47,365 nt of DNA. It comes from an uncultured Erysipelotrichaceae bacterium. GTDB lineage: Bacteria; Bacillota_I; Bacilli_A; Erysipelotrichales; Erysipelotrichaceae. Shown piece after piece: positions 7,045 to 15,868 of this stretch. Every line of letters begins with the position of its first letter. The stretch's first letter is position 1. Both the position numbers and the translations under genes were made by a program. The notes under the pieces are model-generated. The model did not search any database. It saw nothing but the letters and a program-made list of their open reading frames with translations, and had not been told where the DNA came from. The stretch covers positions 1 through 47,365 of the forward strand of contig CALCFG010000134.1 of NCBI GenBank assembly GCA_937900565.1, read 5' to 3'.

Positions 7045-9345
7045 TTACTTAAATAGGTCAACCACTCTTTGCCAAAAACTTGTGGACTCAACGCTAGTTT
7101 CACTAACGGTTGCTTCTTGTGGTTCATAAGTCACTTCTTTTGTTTTCATAATCACTTTAAAGCTTGGTTGAATACCATCCACACTGTCACCGTAACCGGT
7201 ATAAATATTGGATTCATCTAAGTAAGTATTCACTATATCCATTGCATTATCCAATTCACCAATTGCAGCATTTACTTTACTATCCAACTCATCAATACCC
7301 TCTTGTGAGAATCGCGTTACACCATCATTTAATTCACCAGTACTTTCAGCTAGTTTTTGTGTCGCATCTTTAAATTGATTGGTTGCATCTACAATTTTAT
7401 TTGTCGCATCTTGTAATTTTACAATACCATCATGTAAATCATTTGCGCCTGTATTTAATTGTTTACCACCATCCACTAATTGTTGAATACCTGCACTTGC
7501 AGCTGGTAATTTATTACCCAATTCACCAATCTTAGCAAAATCAATATCCTTAGTTTTTTCTAAAATACCATTTACTGTAGTGGTCATTTTGGTTAACAAA
7601 GCATTGGCTTGAGTAATCATGCCATTCATTTCACCCATCTTAGTATTTAAACTTTCTTGCACTAAATGAGCCTCAGTTTTTGCTACGGATAATCCAACAT
7701 TTGTCATTGCATTGGCTACAGTATCCACATTACCATCTAATGATGTAGAAATACCATTTGTTAATTGAGTTTTTAAATTGCTAACCAACTCCGCTACATT
7801 TGGCATTTGTGAAGCGATACCTTGACTGACAGCTTGATTAATGGTGGTTACATCATAACTAGGGGTAGAAGATACATTGTTTTTAATCGTATTCATTACA
7901 CCATCAATTTTATCTTCGCTTATACCATTCTCTAACAACGCTTGTTTAATAGCTTCTTCATTAATGGAAGCTGATGAGCTCACTGTTTCTGACAATAAAT
8001 TTGTCAAATCAACGGTTGGAGCATTTATTTCGGGTGCAGTAACCGCGTCAATGGCGTTAATTATTGGTTGTTTGACACCTTCAATAAGCGCCTTTGGTGC
8101 ACTGACACCTCCTAGACTCTCTTGAGGAGCATTAACTTGAGCCTTAATGACATCAAAGGTCATTTGTTGATTAATCGACTCTTCTACTTTAGCTAGTTCT
8201 CCTGCAGCAGTATTGAGTTGTGATTGCATCGCCGCTAGTTGATCAGGTACATCTTTTAACGACTCCATTGTGCCACCAACTAATGTTAACAGGTCACCCA
8301 TTTGTGATAAGTTCATGCCACTTAATTGGGTAACTAATGTATTCATTTGGGTTTGTAATGAAACAATGCCTTCAGATAATGCTTTACTACCTTCACTTAA
8401 CTTTTTACTACCACTTTCTACTTGGTTAACACCATCTTTGAATTCACCGACTTTACCTTGGAATTCACCCATTTTATCGTTAAGTTCAATGTTGGCGTCC
8501 TTGAGTTGAACCGTACCATCCAAGATTTGTGCAGTCGCATCTTTTAAATCATTAATGCCATTGGTTAATTCACTCATATCCACGTTATCCACACTGGTGG
8601 AACTATTTGAGGTTGCACTGGCTAACATAATGCTTGGTACATCCATCGTATCCACAGTAGCGGTAATGGTAAATTCCGTCACAAGTTTATCTTTGATTTC
8701 ATCCAATTGACTAACATCCATTCCGTCAATTGCATTGTCTAAACCTAAGATAGTAGTCATCGTAATAATTTGATTTTTACCTTCTGAAACAATTGCGCCA
8801 TGATCAACATTAACATTACTAAATTGCTCAAGGGGCATATTTACAATCATGACTATTGGGAATAGTGGTGAAACATTGATAGTTTTTCCATCGACAGTTT
8901 GCGTTGTTACACTGTCATTTTTTAATTTTATATGAATTTGTAATTCACCACTTTTACCTGCTAAATCATTGGCATTAATGGCAACACCATCCAACATGTA
9001 CGTTACATCCATAGAAAATGGTAATGGTTTATCACTATTTCCTTGATAATAAATATCATTAGCAGTGGATTCCCAGATTAAATTATCCCCATCAATCGTT
9101 GGTGTTTCATCGGAAGATATGTTTTTAATATTGGTTAAATTACTTTTATCCACAACATGACTTAACTCATTATCACTGTGCAACCATTCGGTTACTGTTG
9201 TATTATCCACTGAACCATCACTATTTAATACAACATAAACACTTTCATCTTTTTCATAATCTTCATTGCTTGCAAACACACTACTGCTCATTCCAACAGT
9301 TAAAGCTAACGCAACTATCGAAGATTTCCATAACATATGTTTCAT
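7045..9345 (-). CDS. Secreted YhgE/Pip-like protein with LxxG heptad repeats, partner of the MMPL exporter
   Basis: 766 residues with an N-terminal signal peptide (hydrophobic core about 10-22, cleavage after VFA). A beta-rich N-terminal region is followed by a long helical/coiled-coil section containing repeats of the x-x-x-L-x-x-G heptad type (for example GSKKLSEGSKALSEGIVSL and GANDLHDGIVKLQDA), a hallmark of extracellular segments that accompany MMPL or YhgE proteins. No C-terminal anchor is evident. It lies two bases downstream of the MMPL gene, so the two are co-transcribed. Probable role: extracytoplasmic extension of the exporter. The substrate is unknown. Confidence 0.8.
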   Translation of the reverse strand: MKHMLWKSSIVALALTVGMSSSVFASNEDYEKDESVYVVLNSDGSVDNTTVTEWLHSDNELSHVVDKSNLTNIKNISSDETPTIDGDNLIWESTANDIYYQGNSDKPLPFSMDVTYMLDGVAINANDLAGKSGELQIHIKLKNDSVTTQTVDGKTINVSPLFPIVMIVNMPLEQFSNVNVDHGAIVSEGKNQIITMTTILGLDNAIDGMDVSQLDEIKDKLVTEFTITATVDTMDVPSIMLASATSNSSTSVDNVDMSELTNGINDLKDATAQILDGTVQLKDANIELNDKMGEFQGKVGEFKDGVNQVESGSKKLSEGSKALSEGIVSLQTQMNTLVTQLSGMNLSQMGDLLTLVGGTMESLKDVPDQLAAMQSQLNTAAGELAKVEESINQQMTFDVIKAQVNAPQESLGGVSAPKALIEGVKQPIINAIDAVTAPEINAPTVDLTNLLSETVSSSASINEEAIKQALLENGISEDKIDGVMNTIKNNVSSTPSYDVTTINQAVSQGIASQMPNVAELVSNLKTQLTNGISTSLDGNVDTVANAMTNVGLSVAKTEAHLVQESLNTKMGEMNGMITQANALLTKMTTTVNGILEKTKDIDFAKIGELGNKLPAASAGIQQLVDGGKQLNTGANDLHDGIVKLQDATNKIVDATNQFKDATQKLAESTGELNDGVTRFSQEGIDELDSKVNAAIGELDNAMDIVNTYLDESNIYTGYGDSVDGIQPSFKVIMKTKEVTYEPQEATVSETSVESTSFWQRVVDLFK

Positions 9346-9347
9346 AA

Positions 9348-11417
9348 TTAATGACTTCCCTTCTTAATGAATCTGTAACTTGTTTTTTCAATAATTGGTG
9401 CAAATAACACCAACACACTTGGTAATACTAATAAAATTGTTAACATTGAAATAATGGCACCACGCGCTAACATTTGGCACAATACTTTAATTAAATCAAT
9501 TTTTGATAGCACCGCTACACCCAATGTCGCTGCAAAGAAAGAGAATCCGGATACAAGAATAGAGTGAGATGAAGCACTTGCTGCACGCACCATTGCGTCT
9601 TTAACATTCAATCCATTGTTTCTTTCTTCTTGGTACCGTGATGTTAACAAAATGGCATAGTCAATGGTTGCACCCAATTGAATCGTTCCTATTACAATCG
9701 AGGCAATAAATGGAATTTGTTGATTCGTAAAATATGGAATTCCCATATTAATTGTGATTGCCAATTCAATAACCCCAACCAATATAATTGGAATTGATAT
9801 TGATTTAAAGACAATCGCAATAATCAAACAAACCAATGCCATGGATAAGAAATTAACCACTTGAATATCATGGTCTGCTATCGTTACTAAATCTTTGTTT
9901 AATGCACCTTCTCCAGTGATGATAATGCGATCATCTATTGCTTTTAATTGTTCACTCATCACTTCAATTTGTTGATTTTGTGCATCAGAAGCACTGGCAT
10001 ATTCACTGTTAGCTAATATCATTTTTGTATTTCCTTGAGCAAATATGTTTCGAATATCATTTGGAATGAAATCTTCAGGTATACCAGCGCCTAAGAATTC
10101 TTCAACACTCATTAAGGAAACCATACCGTCCATGGATTTAATAATCGAAAGTACTTTTTGTTCATCCACACTGTCCATATCGTTTGGAATCAAGATAAAG
10201 TGCGTGGTTTGCATATTGAACTCATTTCTTAGCTTCTCAGTTCCCATTGTTGATGGTAAATCTTGAGGTAAGGAATCCATTAAGTTGTAATACACAGGGG
10301 TTCTATTTTGCGCTTTAAAAAATGGTACAAATATTAACAAAGCGGCAAAGGAAATAATGACATAATGTTTGGTTGTAAACTTTGGCAGCTTTCTCAAATA
10401 AGCGAACACCGATTTATGTGTATATTTATGAATTGATCGATCAAATGTTAAGATTAATGCCGGAAGAATAATAACAGCACTTAAAACACCTAAAACTACA
10501 CCTTTAGCCATTACCAATCCCATATCGGTTCCAAGTTTTAAATCCATCACACACATCGCTAAAAACCCAGCGATAGTTGTTAATGAACTTCCGGAAATGG
10601 ATTTAAATGTAGCGACAATTGCATTACTCATTGCATGTTCTGTATCACTAGCACTCGCTAATTCTTCATCATAACGTTCCAATAAGAAAATGGAAAAATC
10701 CATTGAAACAGCCAATTGAAGTATTGCCGCCAATGCTTGCGTAATGTAAGAAATCTCTCCAAACATCACGTTAGTACCAAAGTTATAGACAATTGCTAAT
10801 CCGATACCCATCATAAATATGAATGGAGCGACACCATAACGTAATCCTAAATACAACACAATGATACATAACACTACTGCTGTCACTATATAAACGGGTA
10901 ATTCTTGATTGATTAGCATTTTTAAGTCATGCACAATGGCACTTAACCCACCAATACTCGCCTGATCATCCAATAAGTTTTCAATTTGATCAATAGCATT
11001 AATGGTTTTTGGTGATCCATTACCATTTTCAAATGTGACCAACATAAGTTGCGCATTCCCATTATCTACCATCTTTACAATACTTTCAGGTAGCATTGTA
11101 CTTGGCATATAGTCAGTGATGTCATGAATCCAAATTGCATCCTTAACACCATCAATTTGTAAAATCTGTTGTTCTAACGCATTAACTTGCTTTACTTCCA
11201 TATTTTCCACAGTAATCATCGCCATGGAAGCACTTTTATAATCTTTATCCAATATTTCTTGCCCAATCATGGACTCTAAATTAGATGGTAAATACGTTAA
11301 GATATCGTAATTAATACCCGTATTGAAATAACCAAAAGCACTTGGAATTACCAATAAACAGGCAATTACGATAATCGCTTTACGCCATTTAACGATATAT
11401 TCAGCAATCTTTTTCAT
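9348..11417 (-). CDS. MMPL/RND-family membrane exporter
   Basis: 689 residues. An N-terminal helix (about 15-31) is followed by an extracytoplasmic domain, a block of helices, a second helix and extracytoplasmic domain, and a second helical block, the duplicated architecture of Gram-positive MMPL/YdfJ-type transporters. The helices after each domain carry conserved acidic/Gly segments such as LAVSMDFSIFLLERYDEE and QLGATIDYAILLTSRYQEE, with Asp residues likely involved in proton relay. The start has AAGGAG just upstream. First gene of a two-gene operon repressed by the divergent TetR protein; it probably exports a lipid or amphiphilic compound. Confidence 0.9.
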   Translation of the reverse strand: MKKIAEYIVKWRKAIIVIACLLVIPSAFGYFNTGINYDILTYLPSNLESMIGQEILDKDYKSASMAMITVENMEVKQVNALEQQILQIDGVKDAIWIHDITDYMPSTMLPESIVKMVDNGNAQLMLVTFENGNGSPKTINAIDQIENLLDDQASIGGLSAIVHDLKMLINQELPVYIVTAVVLCIIVLYLGLRYGVAPFIFMMGIGLAIVYNFGTNVMFGEISYITQALAAILQLAVSMDFSIFLLERYDEELASASDTEHAMSNAIVATFKSISGSSLTTIAGFLAMCVMDLKLGTDMGLVMAKGVVLGVLSAVIILPALILTFDRSIHKYTHKSVFAYLRKLPKFTTKHYVIISFAALLIFVPFFKAQNRTPVYYNLMDSLPQDLPSTMGTEKLRNEFNMQTTHFILIPNDMDSVDEQKVLSIIKSMDGMVSLMSVEEFLGAGIPEDFIPNDIRNIFAQGNTKMILANSEYASASDAQNQQIEVMSEQLKAIDDRIIITGEGALNKDLVTIADHDIQVVNFLSMALVCLIIAIVFKSISIPIILVGVIELAITINMGIPYFTNQQIPFIASIVIGTIQLGATIDYAILLTSRYQEERNNGLNVKDAMVRAASASSHSILVSGFSFFAATLGVAVLSKIDLIKVLCQMLARGAIISMLTILLVLPSVLVLFAPIIEKTSYRFIKKGSH

Positions 11418-11428
11418 AACTCTCCTTC

Positions 11429-11445
11429 ACTGACTATTAGTCAGT
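11429..11445. promoter_or_regulatory. TetR-family operator 1
   Basis: 17-bp palindrome ACTGACTATTAGTCAGT immediately upstream of the MMPL ribosome binding site and downstream of its promoter. Confidence 0.8.
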
Positions 11446-11451
11446 ATCTAC

Positions 11452-11480
11452 ACTATAGTTCTGAAATGACTAATAGTCAA
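11452..11480 (-). promoter_or_regulatory. Promoter of the MMPL operon
   Basis: On the minus strand TTGACT (11480-11475), exactly 17 bases, then TATAGT (11457-11452). The -35 overlaps operator 2 and operator 1 lies just downstream of the expected start point, so the promoter is bracketed by repressor sites. Confidence 0.8.
11467..11479. promoter_or_regulatory. TetR-family operator 2
   Basis: 13-bp palindrome TGACTAATAGTCA sharing the core of operator 1. The centres are 36 bp apart. Confidence 0.78.
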
Positions 11481-11535
11481 TAATAATTGATTTAAAATTG
11501 ACATTTCGTCATTTTTGCATAAAATAGGAACTGTT

Positions 11536-12156
11536 ATGGAAACAAAAAATAAAATTCAATCTAAAAAAATCGAAAAAAAGCAACGGTTATTAACCGCTGC
11601 TTATCAATGCTTTACCGAAATCGGATATCATCAAACTTCCATCGATAATATCGTCAACAAGGCGCATGTTGCCAAGGGTACTTTCTATTTATATTTTAAA
11701 GATAAAGAGGATATTTTAAAAGCCCTTGTCGATCACCATTGCCTTACTATTTTGGAAGATGCATTTAAAATCACATTGGAACAAAACTATCCAACGTTTA
11801 ATCAAAGAGCACTGTTTTTTGCTAACTATTTAATTGATTTCTTTACAGAAAACAAAGATATGTTAGAAATATTACAACGCAATTTTATCTTCCCATTAAC
11901 CACACAACAACTAAACGAAGAAACGACACGCTTTTCATCTTTGTTGGACAAAGTTATTGAAGATGCCAATTTAAAAGAAAAATATACTCGTGATCAAGTA
12001 ATTAACATTGTCTTTATTATTATAGAGATGGTCGGCTCTGTTTGTTATTCTTCTATCATTAAGGAAGTTCCAGCTCCCATTGCTACCATTAAACCATCGC
12101 TACTTGTTTTAATTGAACGAATGATTCAAATTGATGAACAAAAATCCATTGCATAA
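11536..12156 (+). CDS. TetR-family transcriptional repressor
   Basis: 206 residues from ATG 11536, preceded by AGGA at 7 bases. The N-terminal TetR helix-turn-helix is clear: RLLTAAYQCFTEIGYHQTSIDNIV, then AHVAKGTFYLYFKDKEDIL. The C-terminal ligand domain is all-helical and not assignable to a known inducer class. It is divergent from the MMPL operon, with two palindromes in the shared intergenic region, so it almost certainly represses the exporter and releases it on binding a hydrophobic compound. The stop codon lies inside the palindromic terminator. Confidence 0.9.
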   Translation: METKNKIQSKKIEKKQRLLTAAYQCFTEIGYHQTSIDNIVNKAHVAKGTFYLYFKDKEDILKALVDHHCLTILEDAFKITLEQNYPTFNQRALFFANYLIDFFTENKDMLEILQRNFIFPLTTQQLNEETTRFSSLLDKVIEDANLKEKYTRDQVINIVFIIIEMVGSVCYSSIIKEVPAPIATIKPSLLVLIERMIQIDEQKSIA

Positions 12157-12172
12157 TTATGCAATGGATTTT
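12141..12172. terminator. Bidirectional terminator
   Basis: 32-bp perfect palindrome with halves meeting at 12156/12157 and flanking A/T runs. The tetR-type stop codon is inside the left half; the convergent HAD gene ends three bases beyond the right half. Confidence 0.85.
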
Positions 12173-12174
12173 TA

Positions 12175-12969
12175 TTAATGAAATAATTCTTTTAAGAAAG
12201 CCGATACACCATCTTCATTATTCGATTTTGCAATATATCGGGCCTTTTGTTTCACACTATCGTATGCATTACCCATAGCCACCCCAACACCAACTTCAAA
12301 CATTGGGATATCATTGTAGTTATCACCAAAAACCAATACTTCATCTTTCGTTAGATTCATCATATTCATTAATATTTGCAATGTTTTACCCTTACTGGCC
12401 AGTTTACTATTGATCGCATAAACATCATTTTCACTTTGCACACAACTCAATTCATTGCAATGTTGATTAATTAACGGTGCTATATCTTTCATTCGTGAAT
12501 CAATCATCACCACTTTATATATGTCTTGATCTCGAATATCTTGGTTTGACGCATTATAGATAATCTCACATTTACCTTCTAATCGCTTAATAAATCGTCG
12601 CAAAGGTTCAATATCCCCAAATACATAAATCGATGCATTCGTATAAGCAATATAAGACACATGATTTTGCCCAAGGATATAAAATGCATGGGCTAATTGT
12701 ACAGCATTGATACTGGCATTATATAAGCATTTACCTTGTTGCCACATATTCGCACCATTATTTAATATATAGGGTAATTGAATATCCAATGATGCAACTA
12801 TATCCTGCACAATATGATAGTTTCGCCCAGAACAAATCGTAAACTTAATGTTTTGATGGTTATTGAGAAACTCAACAATTAAACGATCCATGGATTTATC
12901 ATCATGCAATAGTGTCCCATCCAAGTCCGCTACTACGAGTTTAATATTGTTCTTAATCATGGAAAACAC
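12175..12969 (-). CDS. Cof-type HAD-superfamily phosphatase
   Basis: About 264 residues (an ATG at 12960 is an equally good start; neither has a strong ribosome binding site). Motif I is DLDGTLLHDD (both Asp present), motif II ICSGR, and motif IV GDNYNDIPMF, with the C2B cap typical of the Cof/YidA group. These enzymes dephosphorylate sugar phosphates or related metabolites. It overlaps the end of ulaE by about 17 bases and is the last gene of the ascorbate operon, so a phosphorylated intermediate of that pathway is a possible substrate. Confidence 0.87.
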   Translation of the reverse strand: MFSMIKNNIKLVVADLDGTLLHDDKSMDRLIVEFLNNHQNIKFTICSGRNYHIVQDIVASLDIQLPYILNNGANMWQQGKCLYNASINAVQLAHAFYILGQNHVSYIAYTNASIYVFGDIEPLRRFIKRLEGKCEIIYNASNQDIRDQDIYKVVMIDSRMKDIAPLINQHCNELSCVQSENDVYAINSKLASKGKTLQILMNMMNLTKDEVLVFGDNYNDIPMFEVGVGVAMGNAYDSVKQKARYIAKSNNEDGVSAFLKELFH

Positions 12970-13804
12970 TATCTAATTTTTCTCGCAAGAATTCATTGGC
13001 ATGTTCAATTACTTGAACATAATCATCATTGCCCACATACCAGAATTCCCCAACAAATAAACGCACACCTAAACGCGCCAATGTAGTGATATTACTTATG
13101 TATTCACTATGGCCAGTTCCAAATGGAATTTCACGATATTTCCCAGGAACAGTTTCTTTTAAATGTGCAGCAAAGATATGCCCAGTTCCAATCATTATAT
13201 CTTCATTTACTGGGATATTATAAAGTAGCGATGCATTTTTTAAATTCCCTATGTCTGGATAAACACCTAAATAAGGGCTTTTGATGGTATCAACATATCG
13301 CATTGCTTTACCTACGGTATCCATAAATGGTGTTTCCATTGTTTCAAAACCCAAAATTATTCCTTTTGCTGCTGCCATTTCACAACATTTTTTTAAATTA
13401 ATTTCAAAGCGTTGTCGTGTCAATAAATCTCCTTGTTCATAGTAAACATCATAGCCTGCTAATTGAATGATTCTAACGCCAATTGCACTGGCTAATTCAA
13501 TTGCTTTTTCCATGATTTCTAAACTACGCTTAACAATGGCGGCATCATGACTCCCCAAGGGGTATTTACGGTGCCCACTTAAACACATAGATAAAATTGG
13601 TACACCTGTTTTTTCAATAGCCGTTTTAATAACAGCTGGATCTTGATCTAATCGCGCTAACTTTTCATCACTTTCATCAATGCTGATTTCCATATAATCA
13701 AAGCCACAAGCTTTTGTTAGTTTTAGTTTTTCTTCATAAGTAAGCGTATTGGGCATACTTTTTTCATATAATCCCAACTGGTAGGGTTTATTTTGCTTGC
13801 CCAT
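12953..13804 (-). CDS. ulaE: L-xylulose-5-phosphate 3-epimerase (UlaE/SgbU type)
   Basis: 283 residues from ATG 13804, chosen because AGGAG lies 7 bases upstream; the longer frame adds only unrelated residues. TIM-barrel AP-endonuclease-family epimerase: GLYEKSMP start, FDYMEISIDESDEKLARL, MCLSGHRKYPLGS, IIQLAGYDVYYE, LGFETMETPFMDT, YPDIGNLKNA and VPGKYREIPFGTGHS are typical of UlaE. It converts L-xylulose-5-P to L-ribulose-5-P. The start overlaps ulaF by 17 bases. Confidence 0.92.
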   Translation of the reverse strand: MGKQNKPYQLGLYEKSMPNTLTYEEKLKLTKACGFDYMEISIDESDEKLARLDQDPAVIKTAIEKTGVPILSMCLSGHRKYPLGSHDAAIVKRSLEIMEKAIELASAIGVRIIQLAGYDVYYEQGDLLTRQRFEINLKKCCEMAAAKGIILGFETMETPFMDTVGKAMRYVDTIKSPYLGVYPDIGNLKNASLLYNIPVNEDIMIGTGHIFAAHLKETVPGKYREIPFGTGHSEYISNITTLARLGVRLFVGEFWYVGNDDYVQVIEHANEFLREKLDSVFHD

Positions 13805-14489
13805 AATATGCTCCTGGACCATGTTTACGGTTAAAGTGTTTATCCAATAACGCTTGTTGCATTGGTTCAATGGCATTATTGCAAAGTAACGTAGATACAG
13901 CATTCATTTTAGCGCATTCTTCCAAAACGACTGCATTATGGACTGCATCAAATCCATCTTTTCCCCATGTGAATGGTCCATGGGAATGAACCAACACACC
14001 AGGTACACGTGAAGCATCAATACCACGTCGGTTAAACTCTTCCACAATTACGTTTCCTGTTTCTGCCTCATATTTACCTTGAATTTCTTCAGTACGCATT
14101 AATCGAGTGCAAGGAATTGCCCCATGAAAATAATCTGCTTGTGTCGTGCCTAATGGAATCACATCTTTCCCAGCTTGTGCAAAACTTGTGGCCATTGGTG
14201 AATGGGTATGAACAACACCGCCCACACTTTCCCACGTACGATAGAAGATTAAGTGTGTATCCAAATCAGAACTTGGTCGAAAGTCTCCTTCCACTACATT
14301 CCCATCCAAATCTACCAACACAATGTCATCCACTTTCATTTGATCGTATTCAACACCACTTGGTTTAATCGCAACAATTCCTTTTTCGCGATCAATTTCA
14401 CTTACATTACCCCATGTAAACGTAATTAATCCATATTTCGGTAATAATAAATTTGCTTTTAATACACGTTCTTTTAATGTTTCTAACAT
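13788..14489 (-). CDS. ulaF: L-ribulose-5-phosphate 4-epimerase (UlaF/AraD family)
   Basis: 233 residues with AGGAAG upstream. Class II aldolase fold: GNVSEIDRE, IKPSGVEYD, SSDLDTHLIFYR, the zinc histidines in GGVVHTHSPMAT, then HSHGPFTWGKD. Length and motifs match UlaF/AraD/SgbE. It converts L-ribulose-5-P to D-xylulose-5-P, which enters the pentose phosphate or phosphoketolase route. With ulaE and ulaG it forms the catabolic arm; ulaD (3-keto-L-gulonate-6-P decarboxylase) is not in the window. Confidence 0.93.
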   Translation of the reverse strand: MLETLKERVLKANLLLPKYGLITFTWGNVSEIDREKGIVAIKPSGVEYDQMKVDDIVLVDLDGNVVEGDFRPSSDLDTHLIFYRTWESVGGVVHTHSPMATSFAQAGKDVIPLGTTQADYFHGAIPCTRLMRTEEIQGKYEAETGNVIVEEFNRRGIDASRVPGVLVHSHGPFTWGKDGFDAVHNAVVLEECAKMNAVSTLLCNNAIEPMQQALLDKHFNRKHGPGAYYGQAK

Positions 14490-14490
14490 A

Positions 14491-15519
14491 TTAGTCTTCC
14501 TTTACGATATAGATAGTTGCTTGTGCTGCTGTATGATTTGCCGCAACGATAATGTCCCGATTTGTTTCATTTACTACGCAAATATTGGCTGGTCCAACAT
14601 TTTTATCCACAAGCGTTGTTTTATATTCGCCATTTTCATAGGTAACTACAAACAATTCGGCATCCTTGCGACGTACTCCCGCAACAAAACACGGCTGATT
14701 TGCTAACGTAGCACCAACTAATGTATGTGCAAAATCAATTTCATTATCGTATGTCCATACTTTTTGGTATTTACCCGCAATATTTTTATAAATATTAATT
14801 TGATTCCCATGGAATGGTTCAATCGTCATGATTTCTAATTCACCATCTTGATCAATATCTACTGTAGCAATTTCTCCAATATTGCCATCTAAAATATGTT
14901 CTTTAACAAATTGCCCATCTTGAGTTAAGGTTACTTTTAAAATACCTTGATCACTTCCAAAGAAGCACACATCATTTCCATTAATTTTGGTTTGCCAGAA
15001 ACCATGGTTTCTAAACAAACCATCTTCCAACACTTCCAATTTAACGCCTTGATTTAAATCATTAGGTAAAACCGCCGTATAAATCTTTCCAGCTTTTGAC
15101 CAATCTTCCTTATTTTCTTTACTTTCAGCAATCGTTGCTGCAATCAGGTAAAGATTATCTTTTGCTTGCATAATTCCAAAACGATGAATGTAAGGTAAAC
15201 TTATTACATCATTTACAACCCAAATACCATCAATGTATTTACCATGCACAATTTTAGCCAATGAAGGGGATACTTTTAAATAGAATTCTTGCACAGCTAA
15301 AAATTCTTTCGCTTTGCCAGGAATTGGAACAATAGACATGCATCCACCCGGTTGCGTCCATACATTTTGCTTGTTTTCAAAGTTTTCTCCCCAATACATA
15401 TTGCAAGCAACATTTGGATCTTCACTGGCCAATAACAAATGATTTACACCATCAAATTCAATATTGCTAGCGCAATAGCATCGTTTCATTTCATCCAATA
15501 TTTTCTTCTCAAATTTCAT
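14491..15519 (-). CDS. Uncharacterised beta-propeller-like (FG-GAP/VCBS-type) cytosolic protein in the ula operon
   Basis: 342 residues from ATG 15519 (GGAG six bases upstream; the ATG at 15531 contains that site). No signal peptide or membrane segment. The sequence is beta-strand-rich with repeated modules ending in short polar turns; one carries a calcium-loop-like DIDQDGELEIMTIEP, typical of FG-GAP/VCBS propeller blades. Others read VCFFGSDQGILKVTLTQDG and CFVAGVRRKDAELFVVTYENG. It lies between ulaB and ulaF, separated from ulaB by a hairpin, and ends two bases before ulaF. I do not recognise a characterised relative. Possible roles are a lactonase or mutarotase-like activity, or a sugar sensor, but this is speculation. 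Confidence 0.7.
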   Translation of the reverse strand: MKFEKKILDEMKRCYCASNIEFDGVNHLLLASEDPNVACNMYWGENFENKQNVWTQPGGCMSIVPIPGKAKEFLAVQEFYLKVSPSLAKIVHGKYIDGIWVVNDVISLPYIHRFGIMQAKDNLYLIAATIAESKENKEDWSKAGKIYTAVLPNDLNQGVKLEVLEDGLFRNHGFWQTKINGNDVCFFGSDQGILKVTLTQDGQFVKEHILDGNIGEIATVDIDQDGELEIMTIEPFHGNQINIYKNIAGKYQKVWTYDNEIDFAHTLVGATLANQPCFVAGVRRKDAELFVVTYENGEYKTTLVDKNVGPANICVVNETNRDIIVAANHTAAQATIYIVKED

Positions 15520-15540
15520 TTTTATCTCCATTTAAACCAA

Positions 15541-15567
15541 ATGAAAGCTGCCCAAGGCAGCTTTCAT
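15541..15567 (-). other. Intra-operon hairpin between ulaB and the propeller gene
   Basis: 12-bp perfect stem (ATGAAAGCTGCC at 15541-15552, complement at 15556-15567, 3-nt loop). On the minus strand no strong T-run follows, so it is more likely a partial terminator or mRNA processing/stability element that sets the level of downstream enzymes below that of the PTS proteins. Confidence 0.7.
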
Positions 15568-15571
15568 GTTT

Positions 15572-15868
15572 TTATTCACCTAAAACCGCTTGTAGACCGT
15601 CTTCAATTTCTTTCGCTGACATTACATTTTTTAGTCCAACGATTTTTGTTCCACGTTTTTTTGCGTCTTCAAACATTGGCATAAAGTTTTTTGAACAAAG
15701 CACAACATCATAGTTACCTGCAGCAGATTTTCCTTCACTCACTGCACAATGGTGAATTTCAGCAACATCCAAGCCCATCTTTTTTGTCACTTTTTCGACA
15801 TTTAATTTGATCATCATACTAGTTCCAGCACCATTGCCACAACATACCAATAATTTTAATTTAGCCAT
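15572..15868 (-). CDS. ulaB: Ascorbate-type PTS component IIB
   Basis: 98 residues. The phosphocysteine loop is LLVCCGNGAGTS, with C10 in the position of the UlaB active Cys (CGNGxG[ST]S). Cytosolic; takes phosphate from IIA and passes it to the sugar bound by IIC. The start overlaps the end of ulaA by 8 bases. It is assigned to the ascorbate/SgaB family because of the neighbouring UlaA, UlaG, UlaE and UlaF, although related transporters of other acidic sugars exist. Confidence 0.92.
   Translation of the reverse strand: MAKLKLLVCCGNGAGTSMMIKLNVEKVTKKMGLDVAEIHHCAVSEGKSAAGNYDVVLCSKNFMPMFEDAKKRGTKIVGLKNVMSAKEIEDGLQAVLGE

Noticed and set aside
11498..11525. TTGACA-N16-TAAAAT promoter for the tetR-type gene
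   Set aside because: The -10 overlaps the ribosome binding site, which would leave almost no leader before the ATG at 11536; not supported as the main promoter.
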